From positions 252,268 through 316,267 of the forward strand of contig VXAY01002825.1 in NCBI GenBank assembly GCA_013399855.1: a stretch of DNA of 64,000 nt. Direction: 5' to 3'. Below, in pieces: positions 50,658-61,465 of this stretch. Position 1 is the first letter of the stretch; each line of letters starts with the position of its first letter. A model generated the notes under the pieces. The model had not been told where the DNA came from. It saw only the letters and a list, made by a program, of their open reading frames with translations, and ran no database searches. Both the position numbers and the translations under genes were made by a program. Origin of the DNA: Oxyruncus cristatus. Its lineage: Eukaryota; Chordata; Aves; Passeriformes; Cotingidae.

Positions 50658-53116
50658 CTGTGTTGAATTAACAAACGGGTTTTGTTTTGAAATGTGAATT
50701 AAAATGCTCTATGAAGAATGCAACTACCAATAAGGAAAGCCACAACTTTCACTGGCACTGGTTATGCCCAAGCATGTGCTAGGCATTTTTTAACACATTC
50801 AATGCCCATTTTAGCTTTTCACATATTGACTTTTCATAGCAAAATGTTGAAATAATCTACTGGAGCATTCAGTGGCTCCTTCCTGTAGCATTTCATTTAG
50901 CTTTCTAGTGCATTCCCCGATACTATGTCATGAGACCTTCTCCTCCAGAAACTATGAGCTAAAATGAAGCAGGAGAGTAAACACATTTGTGACTTTTTTC
51001 CCACTTTTGTAGTAGGTTAGGAAGCTGAAAGTTTAATACAAATCATAGAATATGAAACTTGATGAAACTGCATTCTCTTTGACATGGTAAATTTTGCTTT
51101 TCTTCCCCTTTTCACTATGTATATTTTATCTCCTGGAGGTCCCAGAGCATGATTATTTGATTCAAGCAAGTGCTATTCAGGAAGAAAACCCCACTACTTA
51201 AAAATAAAAGCACTAATGCCTTTACTCATTCTAAGCCCTGCCCTCAGTTCTTTGATTTTTAAGAAAAGGTTATATATATCCACAGGAAGAGAGAGATGTA
51301 GCAGTACTGGGGAGAGAAACAAGACCCTGGGAAGATGCACTGGAGTTGGCTGGATACAGAGAGAGAGATGGAGCCTCAGAGGGAAACACAGAGAGTCCAT
51401 AAGAGAGTGCATGGGAGAAATTACTGTAGTAGGTGACAAACAGGAAAGTTAGAAACATCCCTGGAGCTAATGGGACAGCTTGATTAACTCAAACAAAATC
51501 ACATCTTAAATAAATGGAATGGGAATATGCAGTTCTTCACTCATCCTCCCACTTGTAGTTAGGTGGTCTCCTTCCAAGTTCCTTTCTCTTGTCTCTCCCT
51601 TTTTTTAGGAGATATTTAATAACAGACTCTGGTAACAATCTCTGATGCATGACACGGTAATTTTTTTCAAATTGCGATACGTAATTAAGCTGTGATTGCG
51701 GACCCAGAACCTTGGACCCAAACCTAGGGCTGAGAACCTGGTGATTCTGTAGGCTTCTCTTGGACAGCCACTTTCACAGCTTTTAAAAATACAGTGTAAT
51801 AGCCATAAGCATAACAGCAGGAGCTGTTGTTAAAACTCTCAAAAATCTGTCTCTTCTCCAAATGTCTCATTTCACCATCTACAGCATCGGAACCTTACTT
51901 TTTTTCCCTGTCTTTTCTCTGTGTTGACTATTGAAATTATATGTTTTCAGTGCAGATTTTTTTCTTTTTAAAGACAGATATTTTAGCATAAATTAGAATG
52001 TCTAGAACTTGTAATAGAAATTTCATCATTATACTGAAAATATCTACCTTTTGTTATGTATTATTATTATTATTTTGCAGATAGTTCCCATGTAAAATAG
52101 AAGTCCCATGTATACATAATGTTTTAAATAGCATTTTCATTTCACGTAACATATTTTTTTCTCATTCCAATTGCAAACATTCGGTAACCAACAGTAGATT
52201 TCCTTCTCATTAAAAAGTATTATAATTACTGCATCTTGGAAAAGAAGGTTCCAGTAAACAGAAATGTTAAAAAAGGGATAAATCAAAGCAGCTACTTCAA
52301 TTAAGAAACCAGCAGCATAAACAACTCTCTTTTGTACTTCTTAAATAAGTGCAAGTTTTCCGGTATCAGTGATATAATAGCAAAGGTTACTTTGAAAACA
52401 TAAATTTGCTGGTAGTCAAAGGTAACACAGCATTACTTTTCAGAGCTGGGATGCATGACAAACTGCACTACACTGTGTTCTAATACACCTGTTTCATTCA
52501 GCTTCACAAAGCTAAAGAGATTTACAGTTCAAGATTATGTGGCTCTGACCACTTCCCGAAACACATCAAGAACCCTAAAATGGATTTTGAGGGCGCTCAC
52601 CACCTCTCAGAACTGCTGCTCATCCATCTGTCCCTCTGCTTAACCAAGGGTGGGTTATCCTTTGTCACCAATGAATACAGAACCGTGTGCACTGCGCAGT
52701 GTAAAGGTACACATTGAGCTGGAAACCCAGCTGAGGAGTCTCTCTGCGTTTTAAGCAGCTTAACAATTTCTAAGGCATCCAGACCAGCAGTTTTAATGTA
52801 TAAACATTTCCTCTGACAAGCAGTTTACCACCTTCAGCGTGGTTTCCTGACTTTTGGTGTTGTACAGTAACAATCTTTGGAAAGACTTAGAGGGCAGATG
52901 ATTTTTTTGGTTTTGTTTTTTTTGGTTTTTTTGAGGGTTTTTTTCTGTATATCATGTTTCCACCAGCATAACTGACTTTTACAAACTACTTAAGAAACGC
53001 TTGAAAATATGAAGATGCCAACAGCAGGCGCACTAAAGAAGGCTTCAGTATTCTGAATGCTTTGCAGGTCTGAATCCGGTGGCCGGGGTTTTCCCCGCAC
53101 GATGACCGCCAGCGCT
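50658..53116 (-). other. VIPR2: VIPR2 intron 1, visible part
   Basis: Bounded at its 3' end by the exon 2 acceptor at 50658. The 5' end is not seen. It includes a (ATT)n run near 52060 and T/G-rich low complexity at 52903-52947; otherwise nothing recognisable. No convincing splice donor on the minus strand was found in 53040-53116, which argues that exon 1 lies at or beyond the gap. Confidence 0.75.
52903..52947 (+). repeat. T/G-rich low-complexity tract
   Basis: Runs of T broken by GG or G (TTTTTTGGTTTTG and variants), about 45 bp. Confidence 0.7.
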
Positions 53117-53769
53117 NNNNNNNNNNNNNNNNNNNNNNNNNNNNNNNNNNNNNNNNNNNNNNNNNNNNNNNNNNNNNNNNNNNNNNNNNNNNNNNNNNNN
53201 NNNNNNNNNNNNNNNNNNNNNNNNNNNNNNNNNNNNNNNNNNNNNNNNNNNNNNNNNNNNNNNNNNNNNNNNNNNNNNNNNNNNNNNNNNNNNNNNNNNN
53301 NNNNNNNNNNNNNNNNNNNNNNNNNNNNNNNNNNNNNNNNNNNNNNNNNNNNNNNNNNNNNNNNNNNNNNNNNNNNNNNNNNNNNNNNNNNNNNNNNNNN
53401 NNNNNNNNNNNNNNNNNNNNNNNNNNNNNNNNNNNNNNNNNNNNNNNNNNNNNNNNNNNNNNNNNNNNNNNNNNNNNNNNNNNNNNNNNNNNNNNNNNNN
53501 NNNNNNNNNNNNNNNNNNNNNNNNNNNNNNNNNNNNNNNNNNNNNNNNNNNNNNNNNNNNNNNNNNNNNNNNNNNNNNNNNNNNNNNNNNNNNNNNNNNN
53601 NNNNNNNNNNNNNNNNNNNNNNNNNNNNNNNNNNNNNNNNNNNNNNNNNNNNNNNNNNNNNNNNNNNNNNNNNNNNNNNNNNNNNNNNNNNNNNNNNNNN
53701 NNNNNNNNNNNNNNNNNNNNNNNNNNNNNNNNNNNNNNNNNNNNNNNNNNNNNNNNNNNNNNNNNNNNN
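53117..53769. other. Assembly gap (653 N) covering the expected VIPR2 exon 1
   Basis: All bases are N. The sequence on the right side is extremely GC-rich, which is a common reason for such gaps in bird assemblies. The signal-peptide exon of VIPR2 (about 17 codons, ending in phase 0) and probably the transcription start are expected here. Open frames that appear to cross this block are artefacts of the N run. Confidence 0.85.
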
Positions 53770-54200
53770 CCCCCGCCCCGCGGGCAGCGGCGGTGGGCGG
53801 CTCCCGCACCTGCCCCCGCTCCGGCCGCCGCCAGCTCCCGGCCCCGCCGCGTCCGTGCCCGCCGCTTCTCTGCGCTCAGCTCCTCCTCTGGCCCCCGGCT
53901 CCTGCCCGCCCGCGTCTCCCCAGCCCCTCTCCTCGCCGTCCTTTTCTCCTCCCCCCTCTCGCCGCCGCCGTCGCTCCCCCCATAAGAGGTGCGGGTCGTT
54001 CCCCTCAGCCGGGACGCCCATCCCGTCGCCCCGCAGGTGCTCCCCTGCCCGCCTGGGCTGTGGACGGCACTTACCCCTCGCTGCCCGCTTCGAGGTGCCG
54101 CAGAACACCCTCTTCCCACGCACACACGCGCAGGGGGGCTGGGTGCCTGTCCCGGCAGCGCACCGGTGCCCGCACCGGGGTGCCTTTTGCCCGTGAAAAC
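53770..54200 (-). promoter_or_regulatory. VIPR2: CpG island at the VIPR2 5' end
   Basis: Very GC-rich and dense in CpG, with GC-box (Sp1-type) sequences such as CCCCGCCCC at 53771 and GGTGGGCGG near 53792. Its place immediately upstream of the gap and of exon 2 suits the VIPR2 promoter or 5' UTR. A consensus splice donor on the minus strand (GTAAGTG, 54074-54068) could belong to a noncoding 5' exon. Confidence 0.75.
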
Positions 54201-55305
54201 ACTCAGATATAGAGCACGGTCCCCTCAAGCCACCCATACTTGAAAACCCCGTACAGATATGGGGTGAGTGAAGTGATCCCTGACAGGGTCAGTCTTAACC
54301 CCAGTGCAGGTCAACAGCTGTATTACCAAATCTTTCTTCCCCCCACCCCAAGGGTGCTTTTTTCCAAGGTCTCAATAGAGGACCAATAGTTTAAGGCCAC
54401 TCCATATTATTTCCGTGGATCTGGTGTTTGCCTCACAAGGCGTATAAAGTATGTAGTTAAGTGACATGTTACAGAAAAAGAAAAGCTTTTATGCTGGCCT
54501 TTAGCTGAGAATGAGAATATATAACAGTTTCCTTTCCACTGTCTTATGTGTGCTGTGAGTACTATGTATTAAAACAGACTGAGAAGGCATCATAAAACTC
54601 TGCTAAATAGCCGTATGCCACCCAAAACAACCAGCTATAAGCAAACCAAGGACACTTCTATGAAAGAGATTAATACAATTTTCATTTTTTTAATGCATAT
54701 GCAAAAATTATTGTCATATATTGAGAAGAAATTCCTGATTATAACGTGTGTGATATCATTAAAAAGAAATACTGTGAACTGTAATGAGCAGTGTTAAAAA
54801 CCTGCATGCCGAGAGCAGAAGGAAACATTAATGCAGAAAGAATATAGAAACATTAATGTAGAAAAAAAAACTTGTAGGATGGCATATGATCAGGTAATGA
54901 AAGAATTTTCATTGTAACAGAAATAAATATCTCTTTGGATTGACTTTGATCTGTATGTGACAAGTGAACTGCAATGTCAAGTTGCACCTACTCCTGAAGC
55001 AGATGGGTTGGAGAAGAGCCTGGTTATACCGTTAGCTCTGAGATTCCCTGGCTGGCTCTCAGGTCAAAACTCTTAGACAGGGAGAACTGTACAGTGCAAT
55101 CCCTCTGATTCCTGAGACCACTGTGCAAAATTCCTCTTTGGGCTTCTGGACACAGGCAGATAGGACGTACTCCTCACAATTTCTTAAGAGCTATAGGTTT
55201 TTCCAAAATCAAAATCTCAGAACCATTTCTCTTATCTTTCACAAGAATCTGGTGTATCATTATTGCAAGACTTTGGAAAATCCTTTCTGTCTTCTCTCTC
55301 TCTAG
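54201..55305. other. Region between CpG island and candidate exon
   Basis: No coding sequence recognised. A good plus-strand splice donor, GG/GTGAGTG, lies at 54264, and a TATAAA is at 54443-54448. The composition turns AT-rich after about 54300. Confidence 0.5.
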
Positions 55306-55725
55306 AAGTTCTTTCTTGCCCTTTGTGATGACTGGCATCCCGCTGAGAACGCAGTTGTTCTCATGAGTGAGATGTATACATGTCAAGGCTCCTCGGGTGC
55401 TCCAGCAGTAAACCCCGGAGCAGTCCCCATGGAGCCGTCACTCAGGCTGTCCCCCAGTGGGGCCGCCCCAGCAGCTGAGGACACAGGATTTGCCAGACAT
55501 CAAAACCCAGTGCTTGATTCTTCGAGCAAATGATTCATTAGGCTGTTGAAGCTGAGTAGCCTGGGAAACCAATTAACGAATTAGTGTTAACATTCCATGT
55601 AGAAACAGTTTTGGGAACGGTCATCACTATTCCTTCTGTGGAATGACAGAAACCAGTATCTCGTGTAGTAGCTTCCCATGTATCCTAAAACTGGCAATAA
55701 AGTTTTGAAACTTGCATCTCTTCTG
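55306..55725 (+). other. Candidate terminal exon of a divergent transcript
   Basis: A strong acceptor (CTGTCTTCTCTCTCTCTAG, ending 55305) is followed by a frame open for 75 codons to TGA at 55531-55533. It reads KFFLALCDDWHPAENAVVLM and further on GAPAVNPGAVPMEPSLRLSP. AATAAA follows at 55696-55701, with a GT-rich stretch near 55745-55768. The block 55380-55490 is GC-rich and has several CpGs. I do not recognise the protein; it may be a noncoding exon or chance. From its first ATG (55363) the frame is only 56 codons. Confidence 0.3.
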
Positions 55726-58700
55726 TCACAATATTGTACATTGATTTTTGTGATGTTTTGTTTTCAATGAATCAGCATTTTCAGGCAAAGAGAAATATCA
55801 TCAGTTATTTCTCAACCATTTCCTCTGTTGCTATTCCCAGTGACTCTCTGACATGAAAAAGACACACGCTGAAGGAGATGCATCAAATAACAATTTTTTT
55901 TTTTAGATATAACTAAATGCTTTTTTTTCTGGAGAAAAAAACATATTATTGATAGATGAAGTCTGGAAAATATGGTTAAAATTCTTTTCACTTAAACATA
56001 TCACTCTTCAATGCCCTGTTATAGAGGATGTAGCAAGGAAAAAAGAGAACAAAATTGGAACTAAAACAGCTGTTGATGCATAGAGATATATACAAACAAG
56101 ACTGATATTCTTACACAGCAAAGAGCAGATAGGTTTATGAAGGAACAAAGTAATAAAATTTTAGACAGTCAGTGTTGATTTGATGCCATTTCAAAGAATG
56201 GCCTGTCAAATTCAAAGGAAAGATTTTATGGAGGTATGCAGGAGTCATAGAAGGACAGCCTGAACACAGAGAGGAAGGATGGAGTCCAAATGTGGATAGA
56301 AATTCGTCACAATAGAGGTGGTAGAAAAGTAAATGCATTTTGATTGAAATAAATATTATTTTGAATCAGCAGAGCCTGGGTGTTACCCAGAGGTCAGTAA
56401 AAGTGTGAATGGAAAGTTCAGTGACAAGTAATGGACATGGTGGTAGGCAGTGCCAAGGAACTGCAAGTTCTCTGCTTCCATAGCACATGCAGGAGCCAAA
56501 AGCTTTGCTCCAGTTGCATCTGTAGTCTTGGAAAAGTCTACCTACCAAGGAAAAGTACATGCCAGTAGCGTTATAAGTAAGAAATACCTACTACCTGGCC
56601 ACCTTTCTCTTCAGAATCCACTGATACACAGTTTTAGCAATATATAGCTGATTTAGGCTTTTTATAGTGAAGCAATGACATCAATCCCCTTTGAGCTCAA
56701 TTCTTATTTAAATTGTTTGTGGAGTTCAAAATGTTTTGACAATTTTTATTCTATCCACAAATCCTGTTCATGTCAGTGTATAAAGACTATAAATCTGTTG
56801 CTTTCATTGTTTAAAAGGAGTTTTCTTCTGTTCAACCATCTAACAATTATTGTCCACATTATGCATAACATACAGTTGCCAGAAATACCCAAATTACATG
56901 AAAAACTAGGAGGAGTTTTCTCAAAGCATGTGTACAATCCATCTCAGACAATGTGCCTCTTTCAAGAGTGGCTATCTCTTGAGATGCTTAAGCTTTTTCA
57001 TGTGTTTTGAGTCCTGCTCTCCAGACTACAGAGAGTTTATGTGGAATGCTGTACTCAGTCTCCTTGCAAAAGGAGTGCTTTTCCTAAGTCTTCACACTTT
57101 GTGAAGATATTAGGTCTTCATCAGGTATTCCTAAATCTCCCAAATGCTCTTTTTATTGTCATCCTGCATTTTGTTAGGTTGGTTGTTTGGGGTTTTCTCT
57201 GTTGTCGAACTATTTAAGGAAAGATTTCATCAGCGTTGGAAATAGATTTTAGGGAGGGTTTCCAGGAAAAGGGGATTGTGACTTTAATGTATGTGTGGTT
57301 TGGATCTTTGATACTGGAGAAAATTAAAGTTCTATAAAATTTTAGCATCACTATTAACATACATAATCTTACTGAGCCTCTCTCAGTGATCAAATGGAAT
57401 ATAACAAAGAAGGTGCCAGGCCTGAGTGGGGCAAATAGTACATGTCCTGCCCATGACAACGGGAATTCAGACCTTGGGCAGGCTCCAGGGGACATACGGA
57501 TAGACCACCATCCTTGGAGAAGCAGCACAGTGATGCTACTGTCCAACCCCCCTGCATCAGATGTTGTAGCTGCAGTAAGAGGAGGTGAAATTCAGAGTCT
57601 CTGAATAAACAAACTGGTCAGTGTGTTTTATCTGCAGCTCCAGAAGGTGTTCAGTAGTTCCAGTTGTTTTGAACTTTTGCCGCCGTTACCGATCATCTCA
57701 TGCCCGCATAGTCTCTTGAACCCTATGCTTTTTTCTTAGACAAAGAAGCAATATCAGCTTTTTCATTCTCTTCCATCTGAGCATCCCAAGGGTGCCCCGC
57801 TGTCTAGAGGCATGAACAGTAGCTGAGCGTGCACCTTCTAGTCATGAGGCTCAAACTGCTCCACAAGCTGCTTTTAGGCAGTGACCTGGGAATAGCAGTC
57901 TACCAGTATGAACATACCAAATGCATCCCAAAAGCAGATATTCCTAGCCAGCAACAGTGATATGAAGAACTCTTCAGAGCAGCCTTTCTGTAATGTACAA
58001 GTAGCTTGGCTACTCAAAAAGATGTTTCTGCAGAACAAACATACAAAGACATTCTATGAGAGAACGATAGTAGCTTGTTTAAAGTGATGTCTGTAACTGT
58101 GGAGTCTTCAGACAGAATATGATAGAGGGACATTTTTCACCAAAGATATGCAGTGTAGTCTATAATACTTAGTGTAAAGTATGCAATTTTTTCCTCTCTC
58201 CCTCACATTTATAAGACTTCCATGTAATTTCAGAAGACTGAGAGAGGTCCCTCTAGTATAATGAACCTTTTCAATTTCTTGGCCAGGGTATTCCATTTTT
58301 CTTATTTCCATTATACTCAGATCCTTTAATACTTATTATACCCATTAAATTAATAGGTATTCTGTTGCATTCAAATGTATAGGTGAAGTAGAATCTGATC
58401 TTTTAGATTTATAGATTAAATTTAAAATAAATAATTTGGATATCTGGCATAATGGAAAATACTTGGCTTATACCACTTTATCTATGATTGGCTTCAAAGC
58501 TCCAGGTTCGATCAGTGCTTTTTGAAACTTTTACTGGACACAAAGAAATCAAATCTTTTTATTCTGAAACAATGAGAAGAAAAATATCCCCTTCATTTTT
58601 ACGGGGTTTGTAATAGTTATTTATGATTATGGGTTTTTTGGTTTTTTTGGTTTTTTTTCACAATTTAGACTTCGCCACAAAACTCTGAAAACAAAACAGA

Positions 58701-58849
58701 AAACTACAGCAAAAAATTAACTGGAAGAATAGAGAAAGGAAAATTAGAAAAAATACTAGTAGTATTTATTAAGAGGAGTCAGTACTAGTTTGATACAATA
58801 CTGAGAAAAAGTAAAATGTCTTTCTGTACAAAGAAAATACATTAGGTTT
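55726..58849. other. Intergenic DNA
   Basis: AT-rich, with homopolymer and T/G low-complexity runs (for example 58626-58660). No exon or recognised repeat family. The 110-111-codon frames at 56675-57010 (plus) and 57214-57546 (minus) are within chance expectation. Confidence 0.6.
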
Positions 58850-59700
58850 ATTTTAGATAGCTGTGAGTAAAGCTTTTGATACACTGGCATAGAAATTGCT
58901 TGATGAAATGATGGAGCTTAATGAAAAATCTATTTTGTCAAAATGTGATTAAATAAACCTGACCAATAATGTTGATGTATAAAGAGGAGGATAAAAGGAA
59001 ATAGCAGTAAAGTTAATCAGAGATCATGCTGGAGTTCTGTTTATTCTTTTTAGTAACTATTTTCCTTTTTGATAAAACAAAATGTGCTACTGATTCCAGG
59101 TGCTGTCAATAGTAAGTAGCATCTGGGTATCCTATGGAACTGGATCAACTGAAAATGAAGTGCTAGAAAATAGTTGGAAATTTAATAAAGCGAGATGGAA
59201 GGTCATGTGCAAAAGAACAACAAACGTTGCCACCATGAGCTAAAGGGCAATAGCAGGAAGTCCTGAGTGTACAAATCAGTCTGTGGCAAATATGAGTATT
59301 AATGTGACTGTGAAAAATAAATGTGATCTTAGGACACGTGGCAGAGTGACCCGCTGTAGAGTAAGAAAAGTAATGAGTCTGGGTAACACAGAGGACTGGT
59401 TGGATCTTATCTGGAGCGCTGCACATAAATTTAGCAATCTGCAGTCAAGAGAGATGAATTCAGCAGATGCAGAGCAAATAAATGAAGACCTAAGGATTTT
59501 AGAGAATGTTTGGTTTAATCACCTGCGAAAATGTAAACTGAGATGAAATATGTCATCAGGAAAGGAGCTATGTGAACTAAAGGAAATTGGCAGAAATACA
59601 GGTGGATTAACCTAGGTGAGAGTAGATGTGTAGATTCATATCCAGGTAGATGTTCTGGACAAATATTTTAACAGTGAGGGCAAAGAACTTTTTTTTTTTT
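58850..59700 (+). mobile_element. Ancient CR1/L3-type LINE remnant
   Basis: The order and wording of an old CR1-type reverse-transcriptase ORF can be followed with gaps. AGTAAAGCTTTTGATACACT (near 58868) codes SKAFDT, then AAATTGCTTGATGAA. AAATTTAATAAAGCGAG and AAGGTCATGTGC near 59180 match the K-F-N-x-x-K-x-K-V-M block. AATGTGATCTTAGGACACG and GATCTTATCTGGAGCGCTGC near 59320-59420 match the region just downstream. Stops and frameshifts abound. This is much older than the 3'-tail CR1 copies elsewhere in the window. Confidence 0.6.
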
Positions 59701-61289
59701 TCGAGATAGAACTTGATCAGCCAGTGGAAAGGATTTTGTACTGTGACTCTGTGCACAAACAATAGGTCATGATTTTACAAGCAACTATCTGACTTTATCA
59801 TAAATGTTCCCTCTTTTTCCATCAAAACCACTGTTCCACAGAAAATTTATTGCTGATTTTTTTGTCTTTTTACACATAAAAGGTAGTTTTCAATACAAAG
59901 TGCACACCTTTTTGGAAAATTCTATTTTTCATCAAAAATCTGACCTTTTTTTGCCAGAAATACAAACATTTATCTTTTGGATAAATATGTCCATTTGGAA
60001 CTTTTCTAAAAAGCTATAAACTTTGCTAGAGGGGAAACAGAAGTCACTATTAGGCTCTGCTTTCTGAAGGTTTTTTTATTCACTGGAATCTTTTCTTGGT
60101 GCAAAGCAGATTTTAGGCCAATTTGCAAAAACTGAATCTGGATCCTCATTTTTTGGTAATCTGGGAGGATCTGTATCAGGAACCCTATAGTGGGCTCTTC
60201 TTCAGAAATAGAGGAAAGTAAAACATTACGCTTTTTACTAAAGGATGATTCAAAAAAGAGATAGAAAATCCCAGCCACTGCCAGTCTTGGTAAAGGGAGA
60301 GAGGGTAAAATAGTCAAGAGATTAAGTGCTAGTTTTTCATTATTTTCAATTTTGGACTAGGACCAAGTAAACAAACAGTGACTTTTTAGTCAGAGTAAGT
60401 TGCCGCTTGAGGCTGTTTTGATTGTTGACTTTTTGTATCTTTAGAATAGAATATTTTATACAATAAGGTGGAGGTTTTTGACACTTCAAGAAGAAGACTG
60501 AAGCTTGGCATACCTTTGATATCGAGAACATCATTCTGTCAAAAACTTTGACTAACCATGAGCCTAATGGGATACACATAAAGCAAGAATTTTAGAAAGA
60601 AGATGGTTGAGATTTTAGTGTAGTTATCAATATGAGGCTTAATTTTTATCAATATGAGGCTTAATTTCTATTGCTTAGCTCAAGTCCGCCCAGGAGATAC
60701 GAAAGAAGAAACGCCATCATTAATGTAATCAAACATTTAAGCACTCCAAAATTGCTGTCTACACGAAAAGAAAAAAATCTCCAGGTAGTAAGGTAATAAG
60801 TGAAGCCTAATCATCCAGTGTAATGGGATGGGAATGGCACTCTACTCAGGAATGGATTACACGTGTTTGTATGAAAAATTTTCCTACATGACAGGAGGAT
60901 AAAAGAAATATATATTGACAATACAAGTCCTTGTAATGCACAGGAATGTTCCACAGACAAAATCAGTACCACCCACTTCAGGTCCCGAGTTAAACAGAAA
61001 ATGCCTGAAAAGCAGGAAAAGGAAGGGCAGTTGTGCCATGGGGCTGCCAACGTTAGCGGGTGAAGACAGACGGGCATTCAGGTGAGCAGGTGTCTCTCTG
61101 GAAATGAAGTATTAGGAGCAAATGTGTGCTCTGTCCTTCTCTAGAGATTATGTCATTGGTACTTGGCCTTTGATTGAGATGAGCTAGCTCTTTTGAAAAG
61201 TGTTAGAAATAGATGGATAGAAAACGAGAGCAAGATTCATGGCTGCATAGTGGTCCATCTTCAGGGGGACACAGGGAGGATGTCTTCAA
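59701..61289. other. Intergenic DNA
   Basis: Nothing recognised apart from the tandem duplication at 60625. A 103-codon minus-strand frame (60006-60317) has no family resemblance. Confidence 0.55.
60625..60667. repeat. 22-bp tandem duplication
   Basis: TATCAATATGAGGCTTAATT occurs twice in succession with a 22-bp period (60625 and 60647); the copies are identical over at least 21 bases. Confidence 0.9.
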
Positions 61290-61465
61290 GCAGAGAGCCT
61301 GGTGGATTGGACAGCCAGGAGTTGTGTGTTCAAGCCTCTCAGCCTTATGTGACCCCAGATGCCTACATTTCCCTTTCTGCAAAATTGCATTTATTGCTGT
61401 GGTAATACACAAAATATGGGTATTAACAACTTGAACAGGTATAATAAAGTGCTTATAGGCCCTAG
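61290..61465 (+). mobile_element. Possible ancient MIR-like SINE
   Basis: Reads like a decayed amniote MIR: GGACAGCCAGGAG then TGTGTTC (tRNA-like part), CTTATGTGACC, CTACATTTCCCTTTCTGCAA with AATTGC (compare CTCTGTGCCTCAGTTTCC and CTGTAAAATGG), and ATAATAAAGTGCTTATAGGC near the 3' end. The order is right but identity is low. Confidence 0.5.

Noticed and set aside
52986..54237. Long open frames (254 to 415 codons) on both strands across the gap
   Set aside because: Most of their codons are N. The flanking pieces are GC-rich CpG-island sequence with no signal peptide and no link to exon 2.
58440..58530. tRNA-like B-box (GGTTCGATC) near 58505
   Set aside because: The match to the B-box consensus is incomplete, and no acceptor-stem pairing or convincing A-box could be found.
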